A stretch of 64,000 nt of DNA. Origin: Clostridiaceae bacterium. Its GTDB lineage: Bacteria; Bacillota; Clostridia; Lachnospirales; Lachnospiraceae. The stretch's first letter is position 1; each line of letters begins with the position of its first letter. The stretch spans positions 1-64,000 of the forward strand of contig CAJTGF010000020.1 in assembly GCA_910575585.1 (NCBI GenBank), in the 5' to 3' direction. Of this stretch, positions 19,158 to 27,444 are shown in pieces. The notes under the pieces were generated by a model. That model was not told where the DNA came from and searched no databases. It saw only the letters and a program-made list of their open reading frames with translations. The position numbers and the translations under genes are program-made.

Positions 19158-19273
19158 TTGTCCACATTATCCACAGCCAAACATCCACAGAAACGCCCAA
19201 AAGTTATCCACATCCAAAACCCTTGTTTCATGGGAAAAAGCAGTTATACACAAAGTTATCCACATTATCCACA
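19158..19273 (+). repeat. Cluster of DnaA boxes
   Basis: Between secA and hpf, a 552-base gap holds TTATCCACA at 19167, 19204, 19256 and 19265, TTATACACA at 19244 and TTGTCCACA at 19158, all in the same orientation; 19158/19167 and 19256/19265 abut directly. Consensus is TTATNCACA. AT-rich sequence lies on the hpf side (19340-19440). No dnaA or dnaN is in the window. Confidence 0.85.
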
Positions 19274-19436
19274 CGATCTTCCACCTGCTTTTAACCGTTT
19301 ATCCCCCCATATCCACGGGATCTTTTTTTGTTCATAACTCATAAATCGACACGATCCGACATCAATTTTTGTGCCAAAAGTCGGTGAATTTTAGAAAAAA
19401 TTCTATTCAATTGTCAAAATATTCTTCTTTATTTCA

Positions 19437-19465
19437 TTGAATATTTTGACTATCTGTGCTATACT
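19437..19465 (+). promoter_or_regulatory. hpf promoter
   Basis: TTGAAT (-35) and TATACT (-10) are separated by exactly 17 bases, about 30 bases before the hpf start; AAGGAG precedes the ATG. Confidence 0.6.
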
Positions 19466-19495
19466 TAAACCATCTCAAAAGAAGGAGTTGATCAT

Positions 19496-20026
19496 ATGCG
19501 TTACACTATCACCGGAAGAAATATAGAAGTGACCAAGGGGCTTCGGGAAGCTGTTGAGGACAAGCTTGGTAAGCTGGAAAAGTACTTTACCCCTGACACA
19601 GAGGCAGTTGTCACATTAAGCACGCAGAGAGAAATGCAGAAAATCGAGGTAACCATCCCCGTCAAAGGCAGCATCATCCGCGCGGAGGAGTCCAGCACAG
19701 ATATGTACGTGTCCATTGACCTGGTGGAAGAGATCATAGAGCGTCAGATCAAAAAATACCGCAAAAAACTCATCGACAAGAAGCAGTCCGCTCAGGCTTT
19801 CTCCGCGCTGTTTATCCAGGAGGAAGAGGACATACACGACGAGGAGATCCGCATAGAGAAGACGAAACATTTTGACATGAAGCCCATGTATCCGGAGGAC
19901 GCCTGCCTGGAGATGGAGCTTCTGGGCCACAACTTCTATATGTTCCTTAACGCGGAAACCGACCAGATCAGCGTGGTTTACAAGAGAAAAGCCAATTCCT
20001 ACGGCCTTATCGAGCCGGAAGCATAG
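19496..20026 (+). CDS. hpf: Ribosome hibernation-promoting factor, long form
   Basis: HPF binds the small subunit at the tRNA sites and dimerises 70S ribosomes in slow growth. The 176 residues comprise the N-terminal S30AE domain (about 1-100, starting MRYTITGRNIEVTKGL) and the C-terminal dimerisation domain (about 118-175, KTKHFDMKPMYPEDACLEME), which defines the long form. AAGGAGTTGATC precedes the start. It stands alone between the DnaA-box region and a terminator. Confidence 0.96.
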   Translation: MRYTITGRNIEVTKGLREAVEDKLGKLEKYFTPDTEAVVTLSTQREMQKIEVTIPVKGSIIRAEESSTDMYVSIDLVEEIIERQIKKYRKKLIDKKQSAQAFSALFIQEEEDIHDEEIRIEKTKHFDMKPMYPEDACLEMELLGHNFYMFLNAETDQISVVYKRKANSYGLIEPEA

Positions 20027-20051
20027 ACCTTTTCCCTGTTCCGGCTTAGAT

Positions 20052-20092
20052 AAAAGACAGCCGGCGGGCTTACGTCCCGCCGGCTGTCTTTT
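20052..20092. terminator. Bidirectional terminator between hpf and trxB
   Basis: AAAAGACAGCCGGCGGG pairs with CCCGCCGGCTGTCTTTT around a short loop, giving T or A tracts for both convergent genes. Confidence 0.93.
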
Positions 20093-20093
20093 G

Positions 20094-21062
20094 TCATTGT
20101 CCCGAAAGATACCGTTCCGCACTTGTGACCGCATTGGCCCCGTCCGCCGCAGCCGTCACGATCTGCCGCAGCTGCTTTGTGCGCACATCCCCGGCGGCAA
20201 AGATTCCCGCGGCGGACGTTTTTGTGTCTTCCCCGGCCTTGATATACCCCTTCTCCATCTCCACCAGCCCTTCAAAGCTTTGGCTGTTTGGCACGATCCC
20301 CACGGCAATAAAGATCCCCTGCACCGAAAGATCCGACTGCCGGCCGGTCTTTTTATTCGTTATCTTAAGGCTTTCCACCTGTCCGTTTCCTAAGATCTCC
20401 TCCACAACCGTATCCCACAAGATCTCGATATTGTCCTGTTTAAACACCCTCTCCTGCAGGCTTTTTGCCCCCCGCAGCTCATCCCTGCGGTGGATCAGCC
20501 AGACCTTTTGGCAAATCCTGGACAGGAAAATGGCATCCTCCAAAGCCACATCCCCGCCGCCTACCACGGCAACTGTCTTGTTCCTGAAAAAAGCCCCGTC
20601 GCAAGTTGCGCAGTAGGATACCCCCATGCCTGTAAGGCTGCTCTCCCCCGGAACCCCCAGGTTCTGATGGCGGGCCCCTGTGGCGATCACCACGGTCCTG
20701 CCGTAATAACGCCCGTTTTCGCAGATAACCGCCTTTTTGCCGGCCGCAGGAGCCAGCTCCGCCGCGCGCAGCAGTTCCCCGTCCTGGGCCTCCCCGTCAG
20801 CCTCTACCCTTTTGACCTCATCCGTCACAAACACTGCCCCCAATTTATCCGCATGCTCCCGAAACCTGGTCCCCATGTCAAACCCGTTTATCCCCGGCAG
20901 TCCCGGATAATTATCCACTTCATACGTGGTCAGCACCTGTCCGCCGCTGACCATATCCTTTTCGATCACCAGAGTGTCCAGCCGGGCCCTCTGCCCGTAG
21001 ATTGCCGCCGCCAATCCAGCCGGTCCGGAACCGATAATGATCATATCATATAATTTTTCCAT
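20094..21062 (-). CDS. trxB: Thioredoxin-disulfide reductase
   Basis: TrxB transfers electrons from NADPH through FAD to thioredoxin. The 322-residue product has FAD motif IIGSGPAGLAAAIYG (about 8-22), redox pair CATC (SYCATCDGAFF), NADPH motif VVGGGDVALE and FAD-binding AAGDVRTKQLRQ near the C-terminus. The start at 21062 is supported by GAGGTGG; a frame extension to 21179 has no such site. It is slightly longer than usual, with an insertion around residues 105-125. Confidence 0.95.
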   Translation of the reverse strand: MEKLYDMIIIGSGPAGLAAAIYGQRARLDTLVIEKDMVSGGQVLTTYEVDNYPGLPGINGFDMGTRFREHADKLGAVFVTDEVKRVEADGEAQDGELLRAAELAPAAGKKAVICENGRYYGRTVVIATGARHQNLGVPGESSLTGMGVSYCATCDGAFFRNKTVAVVGGGDVALEDAIFLSRICQKVWLIHRRDELRGAKSLQERVFKQDNIEILWDTVVEEILGNGQVESLKITNKKTGRQSDLSVQGIFIAVGIVPNSQSFEGLVEMEKGYIKAGEDTKTSAAGIFAAGDVRTKQLRQIVTAAADGANAVTSAERYLSGQ

Positions 21063-21246
21063 ATATTCCACCTCGTTTTCTATAATCTGCCGTCCCACTG
21101 CCGACGTTCGCCGGCCGCGGCAAGACTCTGACCCTGCCATACAAACACAACATTTCCAAATCCTTAGTACTTTCCACATTATCCAAAACGTGCTATACTT
21201 TTATTATTGATCTTTAAAAATATTTTATTAAAAAAGGGGTGATTCT

Positions 21247-21978
21247 ATGTCCAGAAAAACCGTTCTGGTAACCGGCGCTTCCAGAGGCATCGGAAAAGCT
21301 ATCGCCGTCAAATTCGCGAAAAAGAATTACAATGTGGTCATCAACTGTGTCCGCAGCAAGGAACGCCTGATGCAGACTAAGAAAGAAATTGAATCCTACC
21401 AAGTCCCCTGCCTTGCGTTCCTGGGCGACATGGGCGACATGGCCCAGTGCGAAGCCCTCTTCAAACAGATAAAAAAACAATTCGGGGTCCTGGACGTCCT
21501 GGTCAACAATGCAGGTATTTCCTACATCGGCCTGCTCCAGGACATGAAAAGCGAGGACTGGGACCGCATCATCCGCACCAACCTGACCTCTGTATTTCAT
21601 TTAAGCAAACTGGCCATCCCGGACATGATAGCCCGCAAATACGGGAAGATCATCAATATCTCCTCTGTCTGGGGCAGTACGGGCGCTGCCTGCGAGGTGG
21701 CCTACTCCGCCACAAAAGGCGGGATCAACGCTTTCACAAAAGCCCTGGCCAAGGAACTGGCCCCCAGCAATATCCAGGTCAACGCCGTGGCCTGCGGAGC
21801 CATTGACACGGAGATGAATCAGTTTTTGGAAGAAGAAGAGCTGATCGCGCTGGTGGAGGAGATCCCTTTAGGGAGACTGGGAAAAGCCGAGGAAGTGGCG
21901 GACTTAGTCTACCATCTTGGCTACAAAAACGCCTATCTGACCGGGCAGGTCATAGGTCTGGACGGAGGGTGGTTCTGA
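21247..21978 (+). CDS. Short-chain dehydrogenase/reductase (FabG-like)
   Basis: This 243-residue Rossmann-fold oxidoreductase has the cofactor motif VTGASRGIGKA (residues 8-18), NNAG near 88 and the catalytic Ser/Tyr/Lys as INISSVWG ... AYSATKGG. It resembles 3-oxoacyl-ACP reductase, but no other fatty-acid genes are nearby, so the substrate is uncertain. A TATACT box lies about 50 bases upstream. The next gene starts 1 base after its stop. Confidence 0.85.
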   Translation: MSRKTVLVTGASRGIGKAIAVKFAKKNYNVVINCVRSKERLMQTKKEIESYQVPCLAFLGDMGDMAQCEALFKQIKKQFGVLDVLVNNAGISYIGLLQDMKSEDWDRIIRTNLTSVFHLSKLAIPDMIARKYGKIINISSVWGSTGAACEVAYSATKGGINAFTKALAKELAPSNIQVNAVACGAIDTEMNQFLEEEELIALVEEIPLGRLGKAEEVADLVYHLGYKNAYLTGQVIGLDGGWF

Positions 21979-21979
21979 T

Positions 21980-22810
21980 ATGCCTACTACATACGCCCAC
22001 TACCGCTTTGGCCGGGATGTGTACAAACACCTGCCGCCCCAGGCCCAGACCATCATCTCCTCCCACGGCGGATTGTACAACATCGGCCTCCACGGCCCTG
22101 ACCTTCTCTTTTACTACAAAGTATACAAGAAAAATCCGGTAAACCAGACAGGCTTTTCCATGCATGACCAGCCGGGATACGAATTTTTCCGGCAGGCTGC
22201 CCAGGTAATGAAAAAGAGACGCCCAAAACGCGTCCCAAGATCCGGATATTCCTTCCTGGCCGCATCCCAATACGCCTACCTGTTTGGGTTTCTCTGCCAT
22301 TTTGCCCTGGACAGCCGCTGCCACCCTTATGTAGAACACATGGTCCGCGCCGCCGGGATCTCCCACAGCGAGATCGAGGCGGAACTGGACCGGGATCTGA
22401 TGATGCGCGACGGCTTAGATCCCATGGTGTGCCGGCCCACTGCCCATCTGCGGCCAAAAGTATTTTACGGCAGCATCATCGCCAGGTTTTTTCCCCATAT
22501 CTCCGCAGCGCAGGTTGTCGCTTCCATCCGCTCCATGCGGTTTTGCTGCAATCTGCTGGCGCCTTCGGGACAAAAGCCGCGCGTTGTAATCCTTCGCCTG
22601 TTAAAGGGGACCCCTCTGCCTGCCACGATTCGGGAAATGATCATAAAAGATCATCCTGATCCCGCCTGCGCTCCCATCACCAAAGAGCTGGAGCGGCGGT
22701 ATCTTCTGGCCATTGAGGACGCGTCTGAACTGATCGTAAATTTTATGGAACATGTAGAACATGGAACGGCTCTGGACAAACGGCTGGACCACACCTTCGG
22801 GGAGCATTAG
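21980..22810 (+). CDS. Zinc-dependent phospholipase C family protein
   Basis: The 276-residue protein starts with MPTTYAHYRFGRDVY, and has the histidine/aspartate pattern of the bacterial zinc PLC fold (IGLHGPDLLFY, GFLCHFALDSRCHPYVE). There is no signal peptide, so it is probably intracellular, as for many family members of unknown substrate in Clostridia. It is coupled to the upstream dehydrogenase, and its stop codon lies within a terminator hairpin. Confidence 0.8.
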   Translation: MPTTYAHYRFGRDVYKHLPPQAQTIISSHGGLYNIGLHGPDLLFYYKVYKKNPVNQTGFSMHDQPGYEFFRQAAQVMKKRRPKRVPRSGYSFLAASQYAYLFGFLCHFALDSRCHPYVEHMVRAAGISHSEIEAELDRDLMMRDGLDPMVCRPTAHLRPKVFYGSIIARFFPHISAAQVVASIRSMRFCCNLLAPSGQKPRVVILRLLKGTPLPATIREMIIKDHPDPACAPITKELERRYLLAIEDASELIVNFMEHVEHGTALDKRLDHTFGEH

Positions 22811-22825
22811 CTCCCCCTCTTTTTC
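22799..22825 (+). terminator. Terminator overlapping the phospholipase stop codon
   Basis: GGGGAGC-ATTA-GCTCCCC followed by CTCTTTTT. The stem includes the last codons and the TAG of the gene, and lies directly against the convergent greA end. Confidence 0.85.
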
Positions 22826-22826
22826 C

Positions 22827-23330
22827 TTAAAAGCTTCGTATCTTATCTTCTGCGTCATCCGCCGAATTGTCAATCCGTTTGATCACCACATAATAACCGG
22901 CCGTATCGTTGACCTTCACATACACCCGGTCTCCCACCTTGCGCTTAAAGATCGCTTTCCCAAGAGGCGACTCCGTGCTTATCATGCCCTTTAGCGAACT
23001 TCCCCGGATAGAGGTCACCAGGCGGTAGGTCTCCACCTCGTCGTCATCCTCCATGTAAAGATCCACCGTATTGTTGATGCCCACCTCGTCCTCTTTGGAC
23101 TCATCGGACACGATCTGAGCATTTTTTAACATCCTCTCAAGATACCGTATCCGGCTCTCGTTCTGGTTCTTATCCTTTTTCGCCGCGTAGTACTCAAAAT
23201 TCTCGCTTAAATCCCCCTGGGCTCTGGCCTCTTTTACCGCCTCAATGGCATCTTTGCGCACTACCAGTTTCCGGTGTTCAATCTCCTTTGTGATCTTCTC
23301 CACATCACTTTTTGTCAGCTTTTCGCCCAT
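22827..23330 (-). CDS. greA: Transcription elongation factor GreA
   Basis: GreA stimulates transcript cleavage in backtracked RNA polymerase. The 167-residue product has an N-terminal coiled coil with DLSENFEYYAAK, whose acidic tip is the catalytic element, and a C-terminal domain with ISTESPLGKAI. The start at 23330 is set by AAGGAGGAG, which lies within the end of the preceding GTPase gene (26-base overlap). Confidence 0.92.
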   Translation of the reverse strand: MGEKLTKSDVEKITKEIEHRKLVVRKDAIEAVKEARAQGDLSENFEYYAAKKDKNQNESRIRYLERMLKNAQIVSDESKEDEVGINNTVDLYMEDDDEVETYRLVTSIRGSSLKGMISTESPLGKAIFKRKVGDRVYVKVNDTAGYYVVIKRIDNSADDAEDKIRSF

Positions 23331-26028
23331 GCCGGTCTCCTCCTTTCTTTCCAAGCCTGACGTCCTCCAGATACTGCGCCACCGCTTCCTCTGCGTGGCT
23401 CAAAAGATAGTTCTTTCCCTTTCCTGCCCCCTGGCGCAGAGGTTCCAAATGCTCCGTCTCAATTTGGCGCTCCATATACGCAATCTCTTCCCGCAGATCC
23501 TTGGCCGACAAAAGGCGGCATCCTTCGCCCCGTATGATCAGCTGTTCCAGTCCGTCGGAAGTGGCCACCGTTACCCGGTAATTCCTTCCCAGCTTATACG
23601 CCAGCTTCTCGATATACTGGTCGGCCGTCTCCGCCTCCTTTGTGTAGACCACATGGATGTTGTGATACCGGAGAGCCTGGCCGATCCCGCCTTCCACCTT
23701 ATAGGCGTCAAACACCAGGATCAGGATGCATTTCTGGTATCCCTGGTAATTGCACAGAATATCCATCAGCTTGTGCCTGGCTCCGTCAATGGTGGTTTGG
23801 GCCAGTTCCCGCAGCTCCTCCCAGGCAAATATGATATTGTAGCCGTCCACCAGAAGGTACTCCGCCTCCGGCTCCTCATGCTTTTTTTCCTTTACCGGAC
23901 CTGCTTCCTGAAACGTGACCCTTTTGGGTCCCTGGTCCCGGTACTTATCCCGCTTGCTGGTCCCATAGGTGCGCGCAAAGATCTCCTCCAGCTCCTTGTC
24001 GTCCACATAGGACCGGGACGCCTGGAGCGGCGCATCGTTTGGGCGTTCTTGGGTATTCTCCCGCCGCTGTTTAAGCTCCACCGGACTTTCCACATGCATG
24101 AGGTCCTTCACCTGATCCCACGGCACCTGGAATCCGGCGCCATGGGCACAGAACACCGAACCTGCAGGGTTGTCCACGTCCCCCTCCGGGTCATATCCCG
24201 AAGCAGCCACCACCTGGTCCTCATTGGCGCAGGGCTCATACCCGGACAGACGGCAGAAAAAACGGCCCCGTCCTTTGGTGTAAGACACTACCTCCATCTG
24301 GTAATCCCTCATGGCAGCCACCGGGGCATTGCCGCAGATAACGGTTCTGTCCCCTTCCTGGACCGGCGGCTGAAACCGTCCCCGCATCCGGTCAATATCC
24401 GCCATTGCCCGCCCCGTGTATTCACCGGGAAGCTCCAGACGAAACTCATAAAAAGGTTCCAGCAGCCTGCATTCCGTCTCCATCAGTCCCTGACGCACCG
24501 CCCGGTATGTGGCCTGCCGAAAGTCGCCGCCCTCCGTATGCTTCAAATGAGCCCGCCCCGCGATCAGGGTAATCTTCATGTCCGTAAGAGGCGCCCCCGT
24601 CAGCACTCCTCTGTGCTGCTTCTCCTTAAGATGGGTCAGGATCAGCCGCTGCCAGTTTCCGTCCAGCACATCCTGGCTGCACCTGGCGTCAAACTGCAGA
24701 CCGCTGCCTCTCTTACCCGGCTCCATCAAAAGATGCACCTCCGCATAATGGCGCAGAGGCTCAAAATGCCCCACCCCTTCTACGGTCTTTGCGATGGTTT
24801 CCTTGTATAAAATGCTGCCTGCGCCAAACTCCACATCCACCCCAAACCGCTGCTTAACAAGGCATTGCAAAATTTCGATCTGCACCTGTCCCATGACCTG
24901 TACCTGTATCTCCCCAGCGGCCTCGTCCCAGCTGATGTGCAGTTCCGGCTCTTCCTCTTCCAGGGTCTGCATGTTCAAAAACATCTCGTGGACATTGCAG
25001 TCTGCAGGAAGGATCATCTGGTACGTCAGGACTGGCTCCAAAAGCGGCATGTTCAGACCTTCCTCTGCCCCCAAAGCCTGGCCGGGAAATGTCTCTGCAG
25101 GCCCTGTGACTGCGCACACCGTCCCAGCCTTTGCCTCCGGAATTGGCTCAAACTTGGCTCCGGAGTAAACGCGGATCTGATTCACCTTCTCCCCCGGACC
25201 GCCTTTTGGGGACGCCAGCTCCTCTTTGACCTTCAAGCTCCCTCCGGTTATCTTCATATGGGTGAGACGGTTTCCTTGAGCATCCCTGGATATCTTAAAA
25301 ACCCTTGCGGCAAATTCATCCCCGTAAACCGGCGACTGACCATACCGCTCAAGCCCCTCCAGCAATTCCCTTACCCCGTCCTGCCTTAAGGCGGACCCGA
25401 AGCAGCAGGGAAATGCTTTCCTCTGGCCGATCAGCGTCGCCACCTGCTCATCGCTTAAGCTTCCTCTGTCCAAGAACGCTTCCAAAGCCTGCTCATCGCA
25501 CATGGCAAGATCCTCGTCCCTGTCCCCCCTGCCAAGGCCAAAATCCACGCAGCCTTCATGGAGTCGGCTTTTCAGCTCCTCCATCAGCCCAACCCGGTCC
25601 GTGCCATTTTGATCCATTTTGTTGATAAACAAAAACGCGGGAACGTGATACCGCTCCAAAAGCCGCCACAGCGTCTCCGTATGGCCCTGAACGCCGTCTG
25701 CCCCGCTGATAACCACAACAGCGTAATCCAAAACCTGCAGCGTTCTCTCCATCTCCGGTGAAAAATCCACATGGCCGGGAGTGTCCAAAAGCGTTACCTC
25801 CCTCTCGCCAAGCTGAAAAACCGCCTGTTTGGAGAAAATAGTGATCCCCCTTGCCCGCTCCAGCTCATAGTTATCCAGAAAAGCATCCTGTTTATCCACC
25901 CGCCCCGCCTGGCGGATCACCCCTGTCTCATGGAGGATCGCCTCCGACAAGGTAGTTTTTCCCGCGTCCACGTGGGCCAGGATCCCTATTACCAGCTTTT
26001 TCTTCATGGTTGACTTACTGCCTTCCAT
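23305..26028 (-). CDS. TetM-like ribosomal GTPase fused to a NYN/PIN-like RNase domain
   Basis: Residues about 1-660 match ribosome-protection translation GTPases: G1 AHVDAGKTT, G3 DTPGHVDFSPEME, G4 NKMDQNG, then elongation-factor-G-like domains. A linker leads to residues about 721-855, a NYN domain of the YacP/Rae1 kind with LLVDGYNII (Asp728), FDAYK (Asp774), ETADQYIEK (Asp803) and ATSDGLEQ (Asp825). YacP/Rae1 is known in Bacillus as a ribosome-associated mRNA endonuclease. The 907 residues exceed TetM by about 260. The start could also be ATG 26007. greA overlaps its end and ddh lies just upstream. Whether it confers drug resistance cannot be told. Confidence 0.85.
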   Translation of the reverse strand: MEGSKSTMKKKLVIGILAHVDAGKTTLSEAILHETGVIRQAGRVDKQDAFLDNYELERARGITIFSKQAVFQLGEREVTLLDTPGHVDFSPEMERTLQVLDYAVVVISGADGVQGHTETLWRLLERYHVPAFLFINKMDQNGTDRVGLMEELKSRLHEGCVDFGLGRGDRDEDLAMCDEQALEAFLDRGSLSDEQVATLIGQRKAFPCCFGSALRQDGVRELLEGLERYGQSPVYGDEFAARVFKISRDAQGNRLTHMKITGGSLKVKEELASPKGGPGEKVNQIRVYSGAKFEPIPEAKAGTVCAVTGPAETFPGQALGAEEGLNMPLLEPVLTYQMILPADCNVHEMFLNMQTLEEEEPELHISWDEAAGEIQVQVMGQVQIEILQCLVKQRFGVDVEFGAGSILYKETIAKTVEGVGHFEPLRHYAEVHLLMEPGKRGSGLQFDARCSQDVLDGNWQRLILTHLKEKQHRGVLTGAPLTDMKITLIAGRAHLKHTEGGDFRQATYRAVRQGLMETECRLLEPFYEFRLELPGEYTGRAMADIDRMRGRFQPPVQEGDRTVICGNAPVAAMRDYQMEVVSYTKGRGRFFCRLSGYEPCANEDQVVAASGYDPEGDVDNPAGSVFCAHGAGFQVPWDQVKDLMHVESPVELKQRRENTQERPNDAPLQASRSYVDDKELEEIFARTYGTSKRDKYRDQGPKRVTFQEAGPVKEKKHEEPEAEYLLVDGYNIIFAWEELRELAQTTIDGARHKLMDILCNYQGYQKCILILVFDAYKVEGGIGQALRYHNIHVVYTKEAETADQYIEKLAYKLGRNYRVTVATSDGLEQLIIRGEGCRLLSAKDLREEIAYMERQIETEHLEPLRQGAGKGKNYLLSHAEEAVAQYLEDVRLGKKGGDRHGRKADKK

Positions 26029-26039
26029 CTGCCGCCCGG

Positions 26040-27026
26040 TTACAGCAAACGCTTTCTCAGCTCTTGGCCGTCAAGAGCGCTTAAATACGCCGGAGCAATG
26101 TCAAACATGGTCCTGCATCCCTTCTGCCCCTCCTGGTTGAGACGGTACACGGCCCTTGCGCACGCTGCGATCACAGACGACGTAAACTCCGGATTGGAAT
26201 CCAGCTTTAAGCGGTATTCCACTACATGGCTGTGTTCATCCTCCCACCCGGTCTTGCCTGTGTGGATCACAAACCCGCCGTGAGGGATCCCTTTATGGTT
26301 TTCGTCCAGCTCCTTCTGGCTAATAAAATGGACCGTCGTATCATAATCCGCAAAGTAATTGGGCATGGTCACGATCTCTTTCCGAATCGCGTCCAGATCC
26401 GCCCCGTCCTCTGCCACCACAAAACACTCCCTGGTATGCTTTTCTCTGACAGACAGGTCCGGATTGCTTCCGCTCCTCACGGCCTCCAGTGCTTTTTCCA
26501 CCGGAATGGTGTATTGTCTGGCGTCCTTTACCCCTTTGATCCTGCGGATGGCATCCGAATGGCCCTGGCTCACGCCTTTCCCCCAGAACGTATAATCGCA
26601 TCCTCCCGGCAGAACGGCGTTGGCGTACAGCCGGTTCAGGGAGAACATCCCAGGGTCCCACCCTGCACAGATCAGCCCCACATGGCCGCTTTCCTTTGCC
26701 GCCTTGTCCACAGCCTCAAAATGTTCCGGTATCTTTGCGTGGGTGTCAAAGCTGTCCACCACATTAAACAATTTTGCCATCTCCGGCGTCTGCACCGGAA
26801 GATCCGTGGCGCTTCCTCCGCACAGAATCATCACGTCAATAGAATCTTTCATGGAAGGCGCTTCCTCGGCCCTGTATACCGGCGCCCCTTTTGTCAATAT
26901 ACGCAAACTCCCCGGATCCCTTCTGGTAAACACCGCCGCCAGCTCCATATCCGGGTTGTGCTTCACTGCGCACTCCACCCCTCTTCCCAGATTTCCATAG
27001 CCCAATATCCCGATCCTGATCGCCAT
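26040..27026 (-). CDS. ddh: meso-Diaminopimelate dehydrogenase
   Basis: Ddh makes meso-diaminopimelate from tetrahydrodipicolinate in one NADPH-dependent step for lysine and peptidoglycan. The 328-residue product has the GYGNLGRGVE cofactor motif and conserved CAGWDPGMFSLNRLYA and ALPGGCDYTFWGKGVSQGHSD-type segments. ATG at 27026 has AAGGAG nine bases upstream; a TTG six bases earlier is too close to it. It is 11 bases before the GTPase-NYN gene. Confidence 0.94.
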   Translation of the reverse strand: MAIRIGILGYGNLGRGVECAVKHNPDMELAAVFTRRDPGSLRILTKGAPVYRAEEAPSMKDSIDVMILCGGSATDLPVQTPEMAKLFNVVDSFDTHAKIPEHFEAVDKAAKESGHVGLICAGWDPGMFSLNRLYANAVLPGGCDYTFWGKGVSQGHSDAIRRIKGVKDARQYTIPVEKALEAVRSGSNPDLSVREKHTRECFVVAEDGADLDAIRKEIVTMPNYFADYDTTVHFISQKELDENHKGIPHGGFVIHTGKTGWEDEHSHVVEYRLKLDSNPEFTSSVIAACARAVYRLNQEGQKGCRTMFDIAPAYLSALDGQELRKRLL

Positions 27027-27189
27027 AACCAATATCTCCTTCCTATATAAATGTCATTCTTTCTTCTTGAATATTTGTTTTTATATTTTTCTCCTACCTC
27101 TCTTAAAGGGGACGCTGCATTTCTGCTTCCCTTATGTTACCAACATTTTTTACACTGCGCAACTGTTTCTTTTATTAACACCTTTTTAG

Positions 27190-27218
27190 TTGACACGAAA
27201 AAATATTTGTGCTAGATT
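27190..27218 (+). promoter_or_regulatory. Promoter of the riboswitch-controlled antiporter
   Basis: A perfect TTGACA, a 17-base spacer and TAGATT lie about 20 bases before the aptamer. Confidence 0.8.
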
Positions 27219-27240
27219 AAAGGCACAACAGAAAAAACCT

Positions 27241-27414
27241 GTGAGGGAGTAGTAAGCACATTCTCAAGGAATGTGTGGCAAGTCAACAACCCCGGCCCCT
27301 TTGGTCTGGCTTGTCTTAAATAACGAGACTCATGTATAGCCGCAGCGGTTATGCATCGGTCTTATTTTTTGACCTTCTGAATAGCCGTCCGCAGCTGTCA
27401 GGGGTCTTTTCTTT
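27241..27414 (+). promoter_or_regulatory. Probable yybP-ykoY manganese riboswitch with terminator platform
   Basis: GTGAGGGAGTAG at 27241 and AACGAGACTCAT at 27322-27333 pair as the closing stem (GTGAG/CTCAT) and match the two conserved strands of the yybP-ykoY class (GGGGAGUAG and GCGAGAC-like). A GCACATTC/GAATGTGT hairpin follows the first strand. Downstream, GACC-TTCTGA / TCAG-GGGTC at 27371-27405 then TTTTCTTTT forms a terminator that ligand binding could prevent. The class is known to sense Mn2+ and often controls metal exporters, fitting the antiporter that follows. Confidence 0.78.
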
Positions 27415-27444
27415 TGTAAAAAAATAAGAAAGGACGAACACACT

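Noticed and set aside
23245-24810. 521-residue plus-strand open frame
   Set aside because: Antisense to greA and the GTPase-NYN gene; composition is that of a mirror frame of a GC-rich gene.
23305-26028. Calling the GTPase a tetracycline-resistance gene
   Set aside because: Similarity to TetM is at family level only; the fusion and core location argue for a housekeeping or quality-control role.
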